NCBI GenBank assembly: GCA_002320595.1
Contig: DCKB01000064.1
Coordinates: 1 to 26,618, forward strand
Reading direction: 5' to 3'
Origin: Christensenella sp. UBA1685
GTDB taxonomy: Bacteria > Bacillota > Clostridia > Christensenellales > CAG-138
Length of the DNA stretch: 26,618 nt
In this document: piece after piece, positions 6,977-14,810 of the stretch
How positions within the stretch are numbered: the stretch's first letter is position 1
Layout: each line of letters opens with the position of its first letter
Position numbers and translations under genes: made by a program
The notes under the pieces: model-generated
What the model was told of the DNA's origin: nothing
What the model saw: the letters and a program-made list of their open reading frames with translations, nothing else
Databases searched by the model: none

Positions 6977-8833
6977 TTATTCCGCAGCATCGCGCCGCGT
7001 AAGGCGATAGTAAACAGCCTCATACGGCCCGAGCGGGATCTCTGCGCGGTATTCGCCGCCCTCCTCCGGCACGGTGGAAAGCACGCCGGGCGACGGCTGT
7101 TCAAGGCTCGACATGACGCGGGTAAGCGCCGCCGCAAACGGCAGGCGAACGGAATACGGCCGGTGTGCTACAGGCGTGAAATTAAAGCAGCAGAGCAGCT
7201 CGCCCTCCGGCCCAAAGCGGCTGAAAGCGATTACGCTGTGGGCGGAATCGTCCACGCTGCGCCATTCAAAGCCCTCCCAGCCGTCGTCGCGCGCATAGAG
7301 CGCAGGGCTGTTGCGGTAAAACCGGTTGAGCGCCTTTACAAATTCGCGCATTGCCGCATGGCGGGGATAATCCAGCAGGTGCCAGTCCAAAGAGGCGCGG
7401 AAATCCCATTCCGCGAACTGGCCGAACTCGCCGCCCATGAACAGCAGCTTCTTGCCCGGGTGAGCGTATTGATACATATAAAGCAGGCGCAGCTGCTGAA
7501 ACATTTCGTCATATGTTCCCGGAAGCCGGCCGATGAGCGAGTTCTTCATGTGCACAACCTCGTCGTGCGAAAACGGCAGGATATAATGCTCCGAAAACGC
7601 ATAGCACATCGAAAACGTCAGCTTATCGTGATGGTAGCGGCGAAAGAGGCTGTCCAGCTTGCAGTAAGAAAGCGTGTCGTTCATCCAGCCCATGTTCCAT
7701 TTGAAGTCAAACCCAAGGCCGCCTTTCTCCACGGGCCCGGAAACGTGCGGAAATGCCGTGCTTTCTTCCGCGATCAAAAGCGCGCCCGGGCATTCCCGGT
7801 GCACCGTTTTGGAAAGGCGTGTGAAGAAATCAACCGCGGCAAGGTTCTCGTTGCCGCCGAAGCGGTTGGGCAGATAATCGCCGTCCCGCCCATAGTCGAG
7901 GTAGAGCATGCAGCTCACCGCGTCCACACGCAGCGCGTCAATATGGTACTCCTTTAAGAAAAATACAGCGTTGGAGATGAGGAAGCTTTGCACTTCGCTG
8001 CGTTCCAGGTTGAAGAGCATCGTGCCCCACTGCGGCTGCTCGCCGCGCCGCGGGTCCGGGTGTTCGTAAAGCGCCGTGCCGTCGAACCGGCGAAGGCCAT
8101 GCGCATCCCGCGTGAAGTGGGCGGGCACCCAATCCAGGATTACACCAATGCCTGCACGGTGGCATGCGTCCACCAGCGCTTTGAACTGCTGCGGCGTCCC
8201 ATAGCGCGCGGTGATGGAATAATACCCCGTGATCTGATACCCCCAGCTGTCATCCAGCGGATATTCGCACAGGGGCATCAGCTCCACATGCGTGTAGCTC
8301 ATGTCCACCAGATAATTTACAAGTTCAAACGCAAGCGCTTCATAATCAAGCCCTGCACGCCAGGAGCCAAGGTGCACCTCGTAAATGCTCATGGGCGACT
8401 GGTGCGGGTCGTACTGCCCGCGCGCCTCCATATGCGCCGCATCGCGCCATTCATAGCCGCCGATATCCCAAACAATGGATGCCGTCTCGGGCCTGTTTTG
8501 GCTGTAAAACGCAAACGGGTCCGCCTTGTAGATCAGCCGGCCCTCTTTGGTTTGAATTGCGTATTTGTAGGTGTCCCCGATATGCGCGACGCCAATGCAG
8601 GCCTGCCATACGCCCGTTGTGCCGCAGGGTTCCATGGGGTCGGCTTCCGGGTTCCATCCGTTAAAGCTGCCCACAACGCTCACCGCGCGCGCATTCGGCG
8701 CCCACACGGCAAAGCGGAACGCATCATAGCCGTCTTCCGTGCACACGCTGTGGCAGCCGAGCGCACGGTATGCGTAGGCGGACTTCCCCTCATTGAACAG
8801 GTAAAGCGCGACTTCATCCAGATAAGCGTTCAC
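6977..8833 (-). CDS. glgB: 1,4-alpha-glucan branching enzyme
   Basis: 618 residues from a GTG start at 8833, chosen because GAGGTGG lies 5 bp upstream and this gives a normal N-terminus (DEVALYLFNEGKSAYAYRALG). The open frame runs about 76 codons further upstream, but that part crosses the predicted promoter and does not look coding. A CBM48 domain spans about 35-115 (FAVWAPNA...VVGSFNGW), then a GH13 barrel: DWVPAHF (234-240), ALRVDAV with nucleophile D304, AEEST with acid E356, FSHDE with D424. It moves alpha-1,4 segments to alpha-1,6 branch points of glycogen. First gene of the operon. Confidence 0.95.
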   Translation of the reverse strand: MNAYLDEVALYLFNEGKSAYAYRALGCHSVCTEDGYDAFRFAVWAPNARAVSVVGSFNGWNPEADPMEPCGTTGVWQACIGVAHIGDTYKYAIQTKEGRLIYKADPFAFYSQNRPETASIVWDIGGYEWRDAAHMEARGQYDPHQSPMSIYEVHLGSWRAGLDYEALAFELVNYLVDMSYTHVELMPLCEYPLDDSWGYQITGYYSITARYGTPQQFKALVDACHRAGIGVILDWVPAHFTRDAHGLRRFDGTALYEHPDPRRGEQPQWGTMLFNLERSEVQSFLISNAVFFLKEYHIDALRVDAVSCMLYLDYGRDGDYLPNRFGGNENLAAVDFFTRLSKTVHRECPGALLIAEESTAFPHVSGPVEKGGLGFDFKWNMGWMNDTLSYCKLDSLFRRYHHDKLTFSMCYAFSEHYILPFSHDEVVHMKNSLIGRLPGTYDEMFQQLRLLYMYQYAHPGKKLLFMGGEFGQFAEWDFRASLDWHLLDYPRHAAMREFVKALNRFYRNSPALYARDDGWEGFEWRSVDDSAHSVIAFSRFGPEGELLCCFNFTPVAHRPYSVRLPFAAALTRVMSSLEQPSPGVLSTVPEEGGEYRAEIPLGPYEAVYYRLTRRDAAE

Positions 8834-8890
8834 AAATACCACCTCGGTTCGGGATTGGAGTAAGCTCCGGACACGGAATCCTTCTCCTAT

Positions 8891-8919
8891 CTTATATTCT
8901 AACTCATATTTTAAACCAA
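8891..8919 (-). promoter_or_regulatory. Promoter of the glycogen operon
   Basis: TTGGTT (8914-8919), 17 bp, TATAAG (8891-8896) in an AT-rich patch upstream of glgB. The leader to the GTG start is about 50 nt. It lies back to back with the lplA promoter; the two -35 boxes are about 27 bp apart. Confidence 0.55.
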
Positions 8920-8945
8920 TTTCTCTCGAAAGGGTAGTTAAATTC

Positions 8946-8974
8946 TTGCCGATGTTCTGAAAAAAGGATATGAT
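8946..8974 (+). promoter_or_regulatory. Promoter of the lipoate ligase gene
   Basis: TTGCCG (8946-8951), 17 bp, TATGAT (8969-8974), about 43 bp before the lplA start. The position, spacing and direction fit, and no other gene could use it. Confidence 0.6.
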
Positions 8975-9017
8975 ATTGTGGTATTCAAATTCGGCTCGCC
9001 GCAACAGGAGATTCCAC

Positions 9018-9986
9018 ATGAACAGATTTTTGTCCGGCACCACATGCAATCCATGGCACAACCTTGCCGTGGAGGAGCTTTTGTTTGATTCCCCCCAGCA
9101 GGGCGTGACGCTTTACCTTTGGCAAAACCGGCACACCGTTGTGATCGGCCGCAACCAGAACGCATGGCGCGAATGCCGCACGGAGCTCCTTGCAAAGGAT
9201 GGGGGCCGCCTTGCCCGGCGCACCACGGGCGGCGGCGCGGTGTACCACGACCTTGGGAACCTGAACTTCACGTTTGTGACCCCCCGCGGGGAATATGACC
9301 TTGCGCGCCAGCTTTCGGTAATCCTTGCCGCGGTGCGCTCGCTCGGCGTTCATGCACGCTTCACCGGGCGCAACGACCTTGTGACGGATGCCGGCGCAAA
9401 GTTTTCCGGCAATGCGTTCCGCTTCTCCCGGGAGGCGGGCATGCACCACGGCACGCTTCTTGTAAATGTGGACATGGAAAATCTCGGCAAGTACCTTGCC
9501 CCTTCCCCCGCAAAACTTGCGGCAAAAGGCGTCGAAAGCGTGCGCGCGCGCGTTTGCAACCTTTGTGAATACGGGGCCCACATCACCGTGGATTCCATGC
9601 GCGCGGCGGTCGTTGCAGCGTTTGCGCGCGAATACGGCGCATACGAAACGGTTTCGGAGGCGGTGTTCGACCCCGCGCGCCTTGCCGCCGCAGAGGAACG
9701 GCATGCTTCCTGGGAATGGCGCATGGGAGCAACCCCCGCCTTCAACCTTACGCTGGAAACGCGCTTCCCATGGGGCGGGCTGGAGCTTGCATTCGTCCTT
9801 CAAAACGGCGTGGTGCAGGAGGCGCGCGCCTGGTCCGACGCGATGGATGAAGCCTTCATCCGTGCGCTGCCGGATGCGCTGCTCGGCGCACCGCTTACAG
9901 GCGCAGCGCTCGCTGCGGCCGTGCAGAGGCTTGGCGGCGCGCTGGCCGAGGACATTGCCATCTGGCTTGAAACGGCGCAGTGGTAA
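9018..9986 (+). CDS. lplA: Lipoate-protein ligase A
   Basis: 322 residues from ATG 9018, preceded by CAGGAG at 7 bp; a frame open further upstream crosses the promoter. It activates free lipoate with ATP and attaches it to a lysine of E2 or glycine-cleavage H proteins. RRTTGGGAVYHDLGN (67-81) is the lipoyl-AMP binding motif and K128 in GAKFSGNA is the expected catalytic lysine; HHGTLLV follows at 143. The LplA C-terminal accessory domain is present (about 245-322), so the ligase is complete. It stands alone, convergent with the membrane protein gene after it (3-bp gap, no terminator between). No lipoate synthase gene is nearby, which suggests scavenging. Confidence 0.93.
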   Translation: MNRFLSGTTCNPWHNLAVEELLFDSPQQGVTLYLWQNRHTVVIGRNQNAWRECRTELLAKDGGRLARRTTGGGAVYHDLGNLNFTFVTPRGEYDLARQLSVILAAVRSLGVHARFTGRNDLVTDAGAKFSGNAFRFSREAGMHHGTLLVNVDMENLGKYLAPSPAKLAAKGVESVRARVCNLCEYGAHITVDSMRAAVVAAFAREYGAYETVSEAVFDPARLAAAEERHASWEWRMGATPAFNLTLETRFPWGGLELAFVLQNGVVQEARAWSDAMDEAFIRALPDALLGAPLTGAALAAAVQRLGGALAEDIAIWLETAQW

Positions 9987-9989
9987 AAG

Positions 9990-10658
9990 TCACGCCATCC
10001 GCGCGCCGTTTTGCAGCGCAAAGGCGTTCGCCGCGTCGGTTAAAAAATCATGCTTCCCGCGGAAGGAGCGTATGAGCAGCGCCACGCTTGCAAGCGTGCC
10101 CACGAGGCAAACGAACAGATCCCCCATGGTATCCGAAACGCCCGTATCCAGCACATGCTGCAAGTCCCGCCCGACAAGCGGCGCAAGCGCATATTCACAC
10201 AGCTCAAACATTCCCGCCACCGCCATTGATGCGAACAGCACAAACAGGCATGCGGTCGCCTTTCCCTGCGCCGCAATGGGGCGTTCGCGTTCCAGCATGC
10301 GGAACAGCGCCAACGCCAGCATGGATACGAACACCCCGGAAAGCATGTGCACAAGCTTGTCGAAATGCGGGATGGTTTCATAACATTCCGCGGCGCCGCC
10401 AAGCGTCCAGCCCAGGCAGGCAAACGCATAAACGAAAAGCTCAATCTGCCAGCCGCCCTCCCAGCGAAGCAGACGGCGCGCCGCCCATAGCGCCGGAATC
10501 AGCAAAAATGTGCAAAGCGCATTGATCAGCGAATAGCTGTTTTGCCGCAGCGCCCCGCATACCGCCACCGCAGCCCCTGCGAGCGCATACAGCACGCGCG
10601 CCACGCGCACCGCGGTGCGAAACCGCTCCTCTATTTTCATCAGTCTTTCCCGTTCCAT
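9990..10658 (-). CDS. DUF2238/YjdF-like integral membrane protein
   Basis: 222 residues with about six hydrophobic spans and a charged N-terminus. The segments FDKLVHMLSGVFVS (about 98-111), FELCEYAL and LQHVLDTGVSDTMGDL fit the DUF2238 (YjdF) family as I recall it, where conserved Asp, His and Glu lie at the membrane face. The function is unknown. AAGGAGGG at 7 bp supports the start at 10658 over the Met at codon 7. The gene ends 3 bp from the lplA stop, tail to tail. No strong promoter is visible upstream; a weak TTGCGC-17-AATGCT is possible. Confidence 0.78.
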   Translation of the reverse strand: MERERLMKIEERFRTAVRVARVLYALAGAAVAVCGALRQNSYSLINALCTFLLIPALWAARRLLRWEGGWQIELFVYAFACLGWTLGGAAECYETIPHFDKLVHMLSGVFVSMLALALFRMLERERPIAAQGKATACLFVLFASMAVAGMFELCEYALAPLVGRDLQHVLDTGVSDTMGDLFVCLVGTLASVALLIRSFRGKHDFLTDAANAFALQNGARMA

Positions 10659-10784
10659 GAAAACACCCTCCTTATGGCTCTGTGCAAAGCGTGCGCAGTT
10701 GCCGTGCAGAGCATTCCGCCGCGCGGCCTTCGGCGCAATCCCCGTTCATAAAAGCAGGCGCTCCCGCTTTTTCCGCAATGAAAG

Positions 10785-10805
10785 GGGCGGCTCTTTCGGC
10801 CGCCC
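10785..10805 (-). terminator. Probable terminator after the SPFH gene
   Basis: GGGCGGC (10785-10791) pairs with GCCGCCC (10799-10805) across 7 nt. On the minus strand it begins 14 bp after the SPFH stop and is followed by CTTTCATT, a short T-run. The stem is strong and the tail mediocre. The rest of 10659-10818 shows no gene. Confidence 0.5.
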
Positions 10806-10818
10806 TATGCCCCCGGTT

Positions 10819-11706
10819 TTATTCCGGCAGCGTCACGCCAATCAGCGGCGTCGCGCCGCCTTCCCCCATGGAAACCTGCGGCAGCTGGCCATTCCATTTA
10901 TCGATGGTTTGGTACTGGATCAGCGCATCCGTTACGGATTCTGCAAGGATGCGGTTCGCCTCCGCCTGTGCATCCGCCTCAAGCTTGATGCGCTTGGCCT
11001 CCGCCTCGGCCGCAATGAGAGCGCTTTCCGCCTCTGCATTCGCCGCAATCACCTGCTTCTGCGCTTCCGCTTCAGCGATCACGATCTGCTGCTCCTGCTC
11101 CGTGCGGGTCTTGATAAGCGTCTGCTCCGCAACCTGCTTGGCTTCCACGGCCGCGATGTATTCGGGCGAAAAATCCCAGTCGATAATGTTAAGGTCCTCG
11201 ATATAGATGCCGCGCGCGTTCAGCTTGCCGTTGAGCTCCGTATCAAGCTGCACGCTTACCTCGCTGCGGCTTGCAACAAGGTCGCTCGCCGTATATTGTG
11301 CAACCACAGCCTTAAGCGCCTCGTTCACCGCCGGAGAGACGAGCACCTCCTCAAATGCCGCGCCGACTTCCTTGTAGATGGAATAGCTCATGTTCTTCGA
11401 GATGCGGTAATTCACCGCGAGCACAGTGGTGACGGTTTGCAGGTCCTTGCTGAACGCCTCGGTGCTCACCTCAAGCTTCACGATGCGGTTATCGATCTGC
11501 ACGATCTCCTGCGCAAAGGGGATTTTGAAGTGGATTCCCTCCTGCAAGACCTGATCGCTTACTTTGCCGAGCGTTACCACCACGCCCGTGTGCCCCGCCG
11601 GTATCACCACAAAGCTGCCAAACACAATGGAAAGCACCAGAATAGCGGCCACAGCCGCCAGAATAATTTTGCCGACGGAGAGATTGCCCTGTTTGTTTCG
11701 AAACAT
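10819..11706 (-). CDS. SPFH/prohibitin-family membrane protein
   Basis: 295 residues. One N-terminal membrane span (about 12-34) is followed by an SPFH domain (about 35-200: VVIPAGHTGVVVTLGKV, EGIHFKIPF) and a long Ala/Glu-rich coiled coil (about 200-270) with repeats such as AEAEAQKQVIAANAEAE. Family members (prohibitin, HflC/HflK, stomatin) form ring or cage assemblies on membranes and organise proteases or lipid domains. With one gene rather than an hflK-hflC pair, it is closer to bacterial prohibitin-like proteins. GGAAGGAG lies 7 bp before the ATG. Monocistronic, with an extended -10 promoter and its own terminator. No NfeD or FtsH partner is adjacent. Confidence 0.9.
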   Translation of the reverse strand: MFRNKQGNLSVGKIILAAVAAILVLSIVFGSFVVIPAGHTGVVVTLGKVSDQVLQEGIHFKIPFAQEIVQIDNRIVKLEVSTEAFSKDLQTVTTVLAVNYRISKNMSYSIYKEVGAAFEEVLVSPAVNEALKAVVAQYTASDLVASRSEVSVQLDTELNGKLNARGIYIEDLNIIDWDFSPEYIAAVEAKQVAEQTLIKTRTEQEQQIVIAEAEAQKQVIAANAEAESALIAAEAEAKRIKLEADAQAEANRILAESVTDALIQYQTIDKWNGQLPQVSMGEGGATPLIGVTLPE

Positions 11707-11782
11707 GTTTGTACTCCTTCCAAATACGGCGTGCCGCCGTTTTCAGGGCGCTTGTCCAAAACCCGGCGCCCCATTCCGTATC

Positions 11783-11791
11783 ATTATACCA
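11783..11791 (-). promoter_or_regulatory. Extended -10 promoter of the SPFH gene
   Basis: TGGTATAAT on the minus strand: a perfect TATAAT (11783-11788) preceded by the TGn element. No recognisable -35 box is found 16-18 bp upstream, as is common for extended -10 promoters. Confidence 0.6.
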
Positions 11792-11903
11792 TTTTTCGGC
11801 ATGGCCGGAAGGCAGCGCTTGTGAAAAACCTGCAAAAATCGTGACACGGCGGCAAATCCCGGCCTTGTTTACCGAATATTCAAACCAATTCCGGGCAGGG
11901 TTA

Positions 11904-11912
11904 TGGTATAAT
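11904..11912 (+). promoter_or_regulatory. Extended -10 promoter of the NlpC/P60 gene
   Basis: TGGTATAAT, identical to the element of the divergent SPFH gene, with no good -35 box. The transcription start would lie near 11919, about 59 nt before the start codon. Confidence 0.6.
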
Positions 11913-11977
11913 GGCAATACAATCAACCGCAATGGCCGCTTTTTGCGCAGCCTTGCAGACGACAGGATGATTTGCTT

Positions 11978-13699
11978 ATGAAATTCGACTGGAAAAAATT
12001 GAAACGTTCCGCTTTGCAAAGCCTTGGCCGCTTGGCTGTGCGCATGCGCGCCTCCCAGCGCCGCTTCCGGCATGCGGGCGGCTTCCCCGGCCTGTTCCGG
12101 CGCACGGGGCAAAACCTGAGGCGGCGCGAACCGCGCACGCTCGCCGCCTGTGCATGCACAGCGCTCGTACTTGTTGCCGTCCCCGTCCTCTGCCTTGCCT
12201 CTCTCGGCAAGCGCGCCGCAGCCGCAGGCCTGGAGGATGGGCGCACCGCAGATCTGAATTTGCTTCAGGCCGAAAGCACCGCGCCTGCCTCCGGCTACAT
12301 CGACCTTGCAAGCGCGTTTACGCCCGCGCCCACGCCCACGCCGCGCCCTTCGGCGACCCCCGTTCCGACGCCCACGCCCGTTATGCTGGTCAAAGGCACA
12401 ACCGGCGCGCAGGTCATCGCCGTGCAGGAGCGCCTGATGGAGCTTGGCTATATGGATTACGATGAACCGACGGAGTATTACGGCAGCATCACAAAGGGCG
12501 CCGTTGAGGTGTTCCAGCGCCGCCACGGCCTCACGGTGGACGGCGCCATCGGGGAAGAAACCTATGACCGCCTCATGCGTGAGGATGCGCTTCCTTATAT
12601 GGTCACGGTCGGCGATGAAGGCACGGATGTAGAGGAACTGCAAAAGCGTCTTGTCGAGCTTGATTACATGAAAAAGGCGACAGGCTATTTCGGGGACGAA
12701 ACGGCCGCCGCCGTGAAGGAATTTCAGGAACGCAACGACCTTGTCGTGGACGGCATGATCGGCATGCAGACGCGCGAAATGCTTTACAGCGAGGAAGCGA
12801 TTGCAAAGTCCCTCACTTATGGGGAAAAGAGCGATGACGTGCTGAAATACCAGAAGCGGCTTTATAAGCTCGCTTACCTGACCACGGAGCCTGACGGCAC
12901 CTTTGGCCGCGACACGCTTGCCGCCGTAAAGCTGTTCCAGGAACTCAACGGCCTCATTGCGGACGGGCATATCGGCCCGCAGACGAAAAATATGCTCATG
13001 TCCTCCGATGCGCAGGCCAACGCGCTTACCATCGGCATGAGCGGCGACACGGTCAAGAGCGTCCAAAAGCTCCTGAAAAAGCTCAATTACCTCGATTCGG
13101 CGGACGGCTATTTCGGCTCCGGCACGGAAGCCGCCGTGCGCGCTTTCCAGAAACGCAACGGCCTTAGCGTGGATGGCAAGGTCGGCAGGCAGACGCTCAC
13201 CGCGCTGCGTTCCGGCAGCGCAAAGGCTGCCGCCTCCGATACGCCTGCCGCGACCTCCGGCCCATCCTCCACGCCGAAGCCTTCTTCCACCTCCAGTCCG
13301 TCGAACAATGTTTCCAACGGCGCATCGGCAGACCGGTTCGTGGAAATTGCGCTCGGGAAGCTCGGCTGCCCATACCGCACGGGCGCAAAGGGGCCAAGCC
13401 GGTTTGATTGTTCCGGTTTCGTATACTGGTGTTTGAATCAGGCCGGCGTAAAGCAGGGCTACATGACGAGCAAAACCTGGCGCAGCGTCACCAAATATAA
13501 GAAGCTCTCCTCCATGAGCGACATCCGCAAGGGCGATGTGATCGTGTTTAAGATGTCCTCCTCCAAGGGGCATGTAGGCATCGCAATCAGCGACAGCATG
13601 ATGGTGGATGCTTCCTCCGGCCAAGGCGAGGTTGTGCGCCGTTCGTTCAAGACGGATTACTGGCGCAAGTATTTCTACTGCGCATATCGGATTTTCTAA
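11978..13699 (+). CDS. Membrane-anchored NlpC/P60 peptidoglycan hydrolase with four PG-binding repeats
   Basis: 573 residues from ATG 11978 (AGGA 10 bp upstream; an in-frame TTG two codons earlier is less likely). Order: a basic cytoplasmic N-terminus (1-52), one membrane span (about 55-77), a Pro/Thr linker (115-135), four peptidoglycan-binding-1 repeats (about 137-200, 207-270, 278-341, 348-411; each with GxxG..V..LQ..L..LgY and FQ..ngL..DG.iG..T), a Ser/Thr/Pro linker (412-450) and an NlpC/P60 domain (452-573). The catalytic Cys is C478 (FDCSGF) and the His is H532 (GHVGI). The third position, usually His, is D544 (VDASS). Such enzymes cut the gamma-D-Glu/diamino-acid bond of cell-wall peptides. 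It has its own promoter and terminator. Confidence 0.93.
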   Translation: MKFDWKKLKRSALQSLGRLAVRMRASQRRFRHAGGFPGLFRRTGQNLRRREPRTLAACACTALVLVAVPVLCLASLGKRAAAAGLEDGRTADLNLLQAESTAPASGYIDLASAFTPAPTPTPRPSATPVPTPTPVMLVKGTTGAQVIAVQERLMELGYMDYDEPTEYYGSITKGAVEVFQRRHGLTVDGAIGEETYDRLMREDALPYMVTVGDEGTDVEELQKRLVELDYMKKATGYFGDETAAAVKEFQERNDLVVDGMIGMQTREMLYSEEAIAKSLTYGEKSDDVLKYQKRLYKLAYLTTEPDGTFGRDTLAAVKLFQELNGLIADGHIGPQTKNMLMSSDAQANALTIGMSGDTVKSVQKLLKKLNYLDSADGYFGSGTEAAVRAFQKRNGLSVDGKVGRQTLTALRSGSAKAAASDTPAATSGPSSTPKPSSTSSPSNNVSNGASADRFVEIALGKLGCPYRTGAKGPSRFDCSGFVYWCLNQAGVKQGYMTSKTWRSVTKYKKLSSMSDIRKGDVIVFKMSSSKGHVGIAISDSMMVDASSGQGEVVRRSFKTDYWRKYFYCAYRIF

Positions 13700-13715
13700 A
13701 GCGTCCTTCTGAGAT

Positions 13716-13745
13716 CGGAGCGGCATATGTCGCTCCGGTTTTTTT
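13716..13745 (+). terminator. Rho-independent terminator of the NlpC/P60 gene
   Basis: CGGAGCG (13716-13722) pairs with CGCTCCG (13731-13737) across 8 nt, and a run of seven T starts at 13739. It begins 17 bp after the stop codon. Confidence 0.9.
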
Positions 13746-13758
13746 GAAAAAACTTCCT

Positions 13759-13787
13759 GTATGCACCCTGCCGGACTGCGCATACTA
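13759..13787 (+). promoter_or_regulatory. Sigma-G-like promoter of the DUF1540 gene
   Basis: GTATG (13759-13763), 17 bp, CATACTA (13781-13787). This fits the forespore sigma-G consensus known from Bacillus (-35 GHATR, -10 CATnnTA). No housekeeping TTGACA/TATAAT pair is visible in this gap. The predicted start near 13794 leaves about 25 nt to the chosen start codon and would almost exclude the upstream ATG at 13798. Confidence 0.45.
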
Positions 13788-13818
13788 AGGCCAACCAATG
13801 AAGGGGAGGAAGAAGAAG

Positions 13819-13992
13819 ATGTCCGAAACCAAGGCTGGATGCCAGACCATTGGCTGCCGCGTAACAAGCTGCCGCTACAATGCGCGTGGCATGGAGTGTG
13901 AGCTTTCCCGCATCGAAGTTGAGCCGCAGTGCGGCTGCCATACCGGCGAAGCATGCGACGAAAGCCTCTGCGGAAGCTACAAGGCAAAGTAA
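13819..13992 (+). CDS. DUF1540 small Cys-rich protein
   Basis: 57 residues with eight Cys (8, 13, 18, 27, 38, 40, 46, 51). The pattern C-x4-C-x4-CxYN...C...I.VE...C.C...C is the DUF1540 signature. Clustered Cys suggest metal binding or disulfides; the function is unknown. The start at 13819 is chosen because GGGGAGG (13803-13809) sits 9 bp upstream; an in-frame ATG at 13798 has no ribosome site. The sigma-G-like promoter suggests expression in the forespore, which is inference. Its own bidirectional terminator follows 10 bp after the stop. Confidence 0.88.
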   Translation: MSETKAGCQTIGCRVTSCRYNARGMECELSRIEVEPQCGCHTGEACDESLCGSYKAK

Positions 13993-14002
13993 CGCGGCAA
14001 AA

Positions 14003-14028
14003 AAGAAGGGCTTCGCGCCCTTCTTTTT
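14003..14028. terminator. Bidirectional terminator between the DUF1540 gene and ppa
   Basis: AAGAAGGGC (14003-14011) pairs with GCCCTTCTT (14017-14025) across TTCGC. T-runs follow on both strands (five T on plus, six on minus), so it serves both convergent genes. Confidence 0.9.
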
Positions 14029-14057
14029 GTTTCTCTGCAAATTCGCACGCCGCGTGT

Positions 14058-14588
14058 TCAGCGGCAGTAAAGCTGGATATATGTTTCGATTGCTTCTCCA
14101 ATGACTTTCACCGCGGCAGCGCGGTCCTGAATCTCGTCAATCGCGGTCTCCTTGCGTTCAAGCGATTTATAGACCGAGAAAAAGTGTGACATTTCCTCAA
14201 ATACGTGGCGCGGAATTTCGGAGATGTCATGATAGCTGTTGTAGGTCGGATCCTCAAACGGAATCGCAATAATCTTGTCATCGGCATAGCCGTTATCCAT
14301 CATGGTAATCATGCCAATGGGGTAGCACTGAATCAGCGCCATAGGCTGAATGGGCTCGGAGCAGAGCACCAGCACATCAAGCGGATCCTTGTCGGCAGCA
14401 TAGGTGCGCGGGATGAAGCCATAATTCGCCGGGTAATGCGTGGAGGTATACAGCACGCGGTCCAACCGCAGAATACCGGTTTCCTTATCCAGCTCATACT
14501 TGGTCTTGCTGCCCTTGCTGATCTCAACAACGGCGAAAAAATCCTCCGGCTTGATGCGTTTGGGGGAAATGTCATGCCAAATGTTCAT
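14058..14588 (-). CDS. ppa: Inorganic pyrophosphatase (family I)
   Basis: 176 residues, the normal length. It hydrolyses pyrophosphate to phosphate and pulls biosynthetic reactions forward. DKDPLDVLVL carries the family I signature D-x-D-P-x-D with the metal-binding aspartates. KGSKTKYELDKETG, DRVLYTS and HYPANYGFIP are classic segments. The ATG at 14588 gives the usual MNIWHD N-terminus. The nearest ribosome site, AAGGAG (14606-14611), is 17 nt away, which is long, and no closer one is seen; the in-frame ATT at 14594 would be an unusual alternative. Monocistronic. Confidence 0.95.
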   Translation of the reverse strand: MNIWHDISPKRIKPEDFFAVVEISKGSKTKYELDKETGILRLDRVLYTSTHYPANYGFIPRTYAADKDPLDVLVLCSEPIQPMALIQCYPIGMITMMDNGYADDKIIAIPFEDPTYNSYHDISEIPRHVFEEMSHFFSVYKSLERKETAIDEIQDRAAAVKVIGEAIETYIQLYCR

Positions 14589-14627
14589 AACAATGCGTTT
14601 GAAAACTCCTTCTTCTGCATTTGTTTT

Positions 14628-14656
14628 ATTATAGCACCGCGCCGGATGCGGCGCAA
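14628..14656 (-). promoter_or_regulatory. Promoter of ppa
   Basis: TTGCGC (14651-14656), 17 bp, TATAAT (14628-14633). Perfect -10 box and ideal spacing; the leader is about 33 nt. Confidence 0.8.
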
Positions 14657-14709
14657 CGCATTTCGCCTTCCACCGGACGCCATATTTCCCGCCTTCTTCC
14701 GCAAAACGG

Positions 14710-14737
14710 TTGACGGGCAATTGTTTTGCTTTTTAAG
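14710..14737 (+). promoter_or_regulatory. Possible promoter of tspO
   Basis: TTGACG (14710-14715), 16 bp, TTTAAG (14732-14737). Good -35 and moderate -10; the leader would be about 67 nt. No better pair is found between ppa and tspO. Confidence 0.4.
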
Positions 14738-14810
14738 CCGTCTGTCGTATGAGCCTCTGCCCTATCGCATAAAATAAAGGCAAAAACCGAAATGAAAGGT
14801 TGTTGCCCAT

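Noticed and set aside
8834..9061. An N-terminal extension of glgB by about 76 codons
   Set aside because: It crosses the predicted promoter and overlaps the divergent lplA start; the GTG at 8833 has a good ribosome site and matches the family N-terminus.
11489..14101. A minus-strand open frame of 870 codons opposite the NlpC/P60 gene
   Set aside because: It lies antisense to a clearly coding gene with recognisable domains, is rich in Arg, His and Ala as expected from GC-rich codon-complement bias, and shows no domain of its own.
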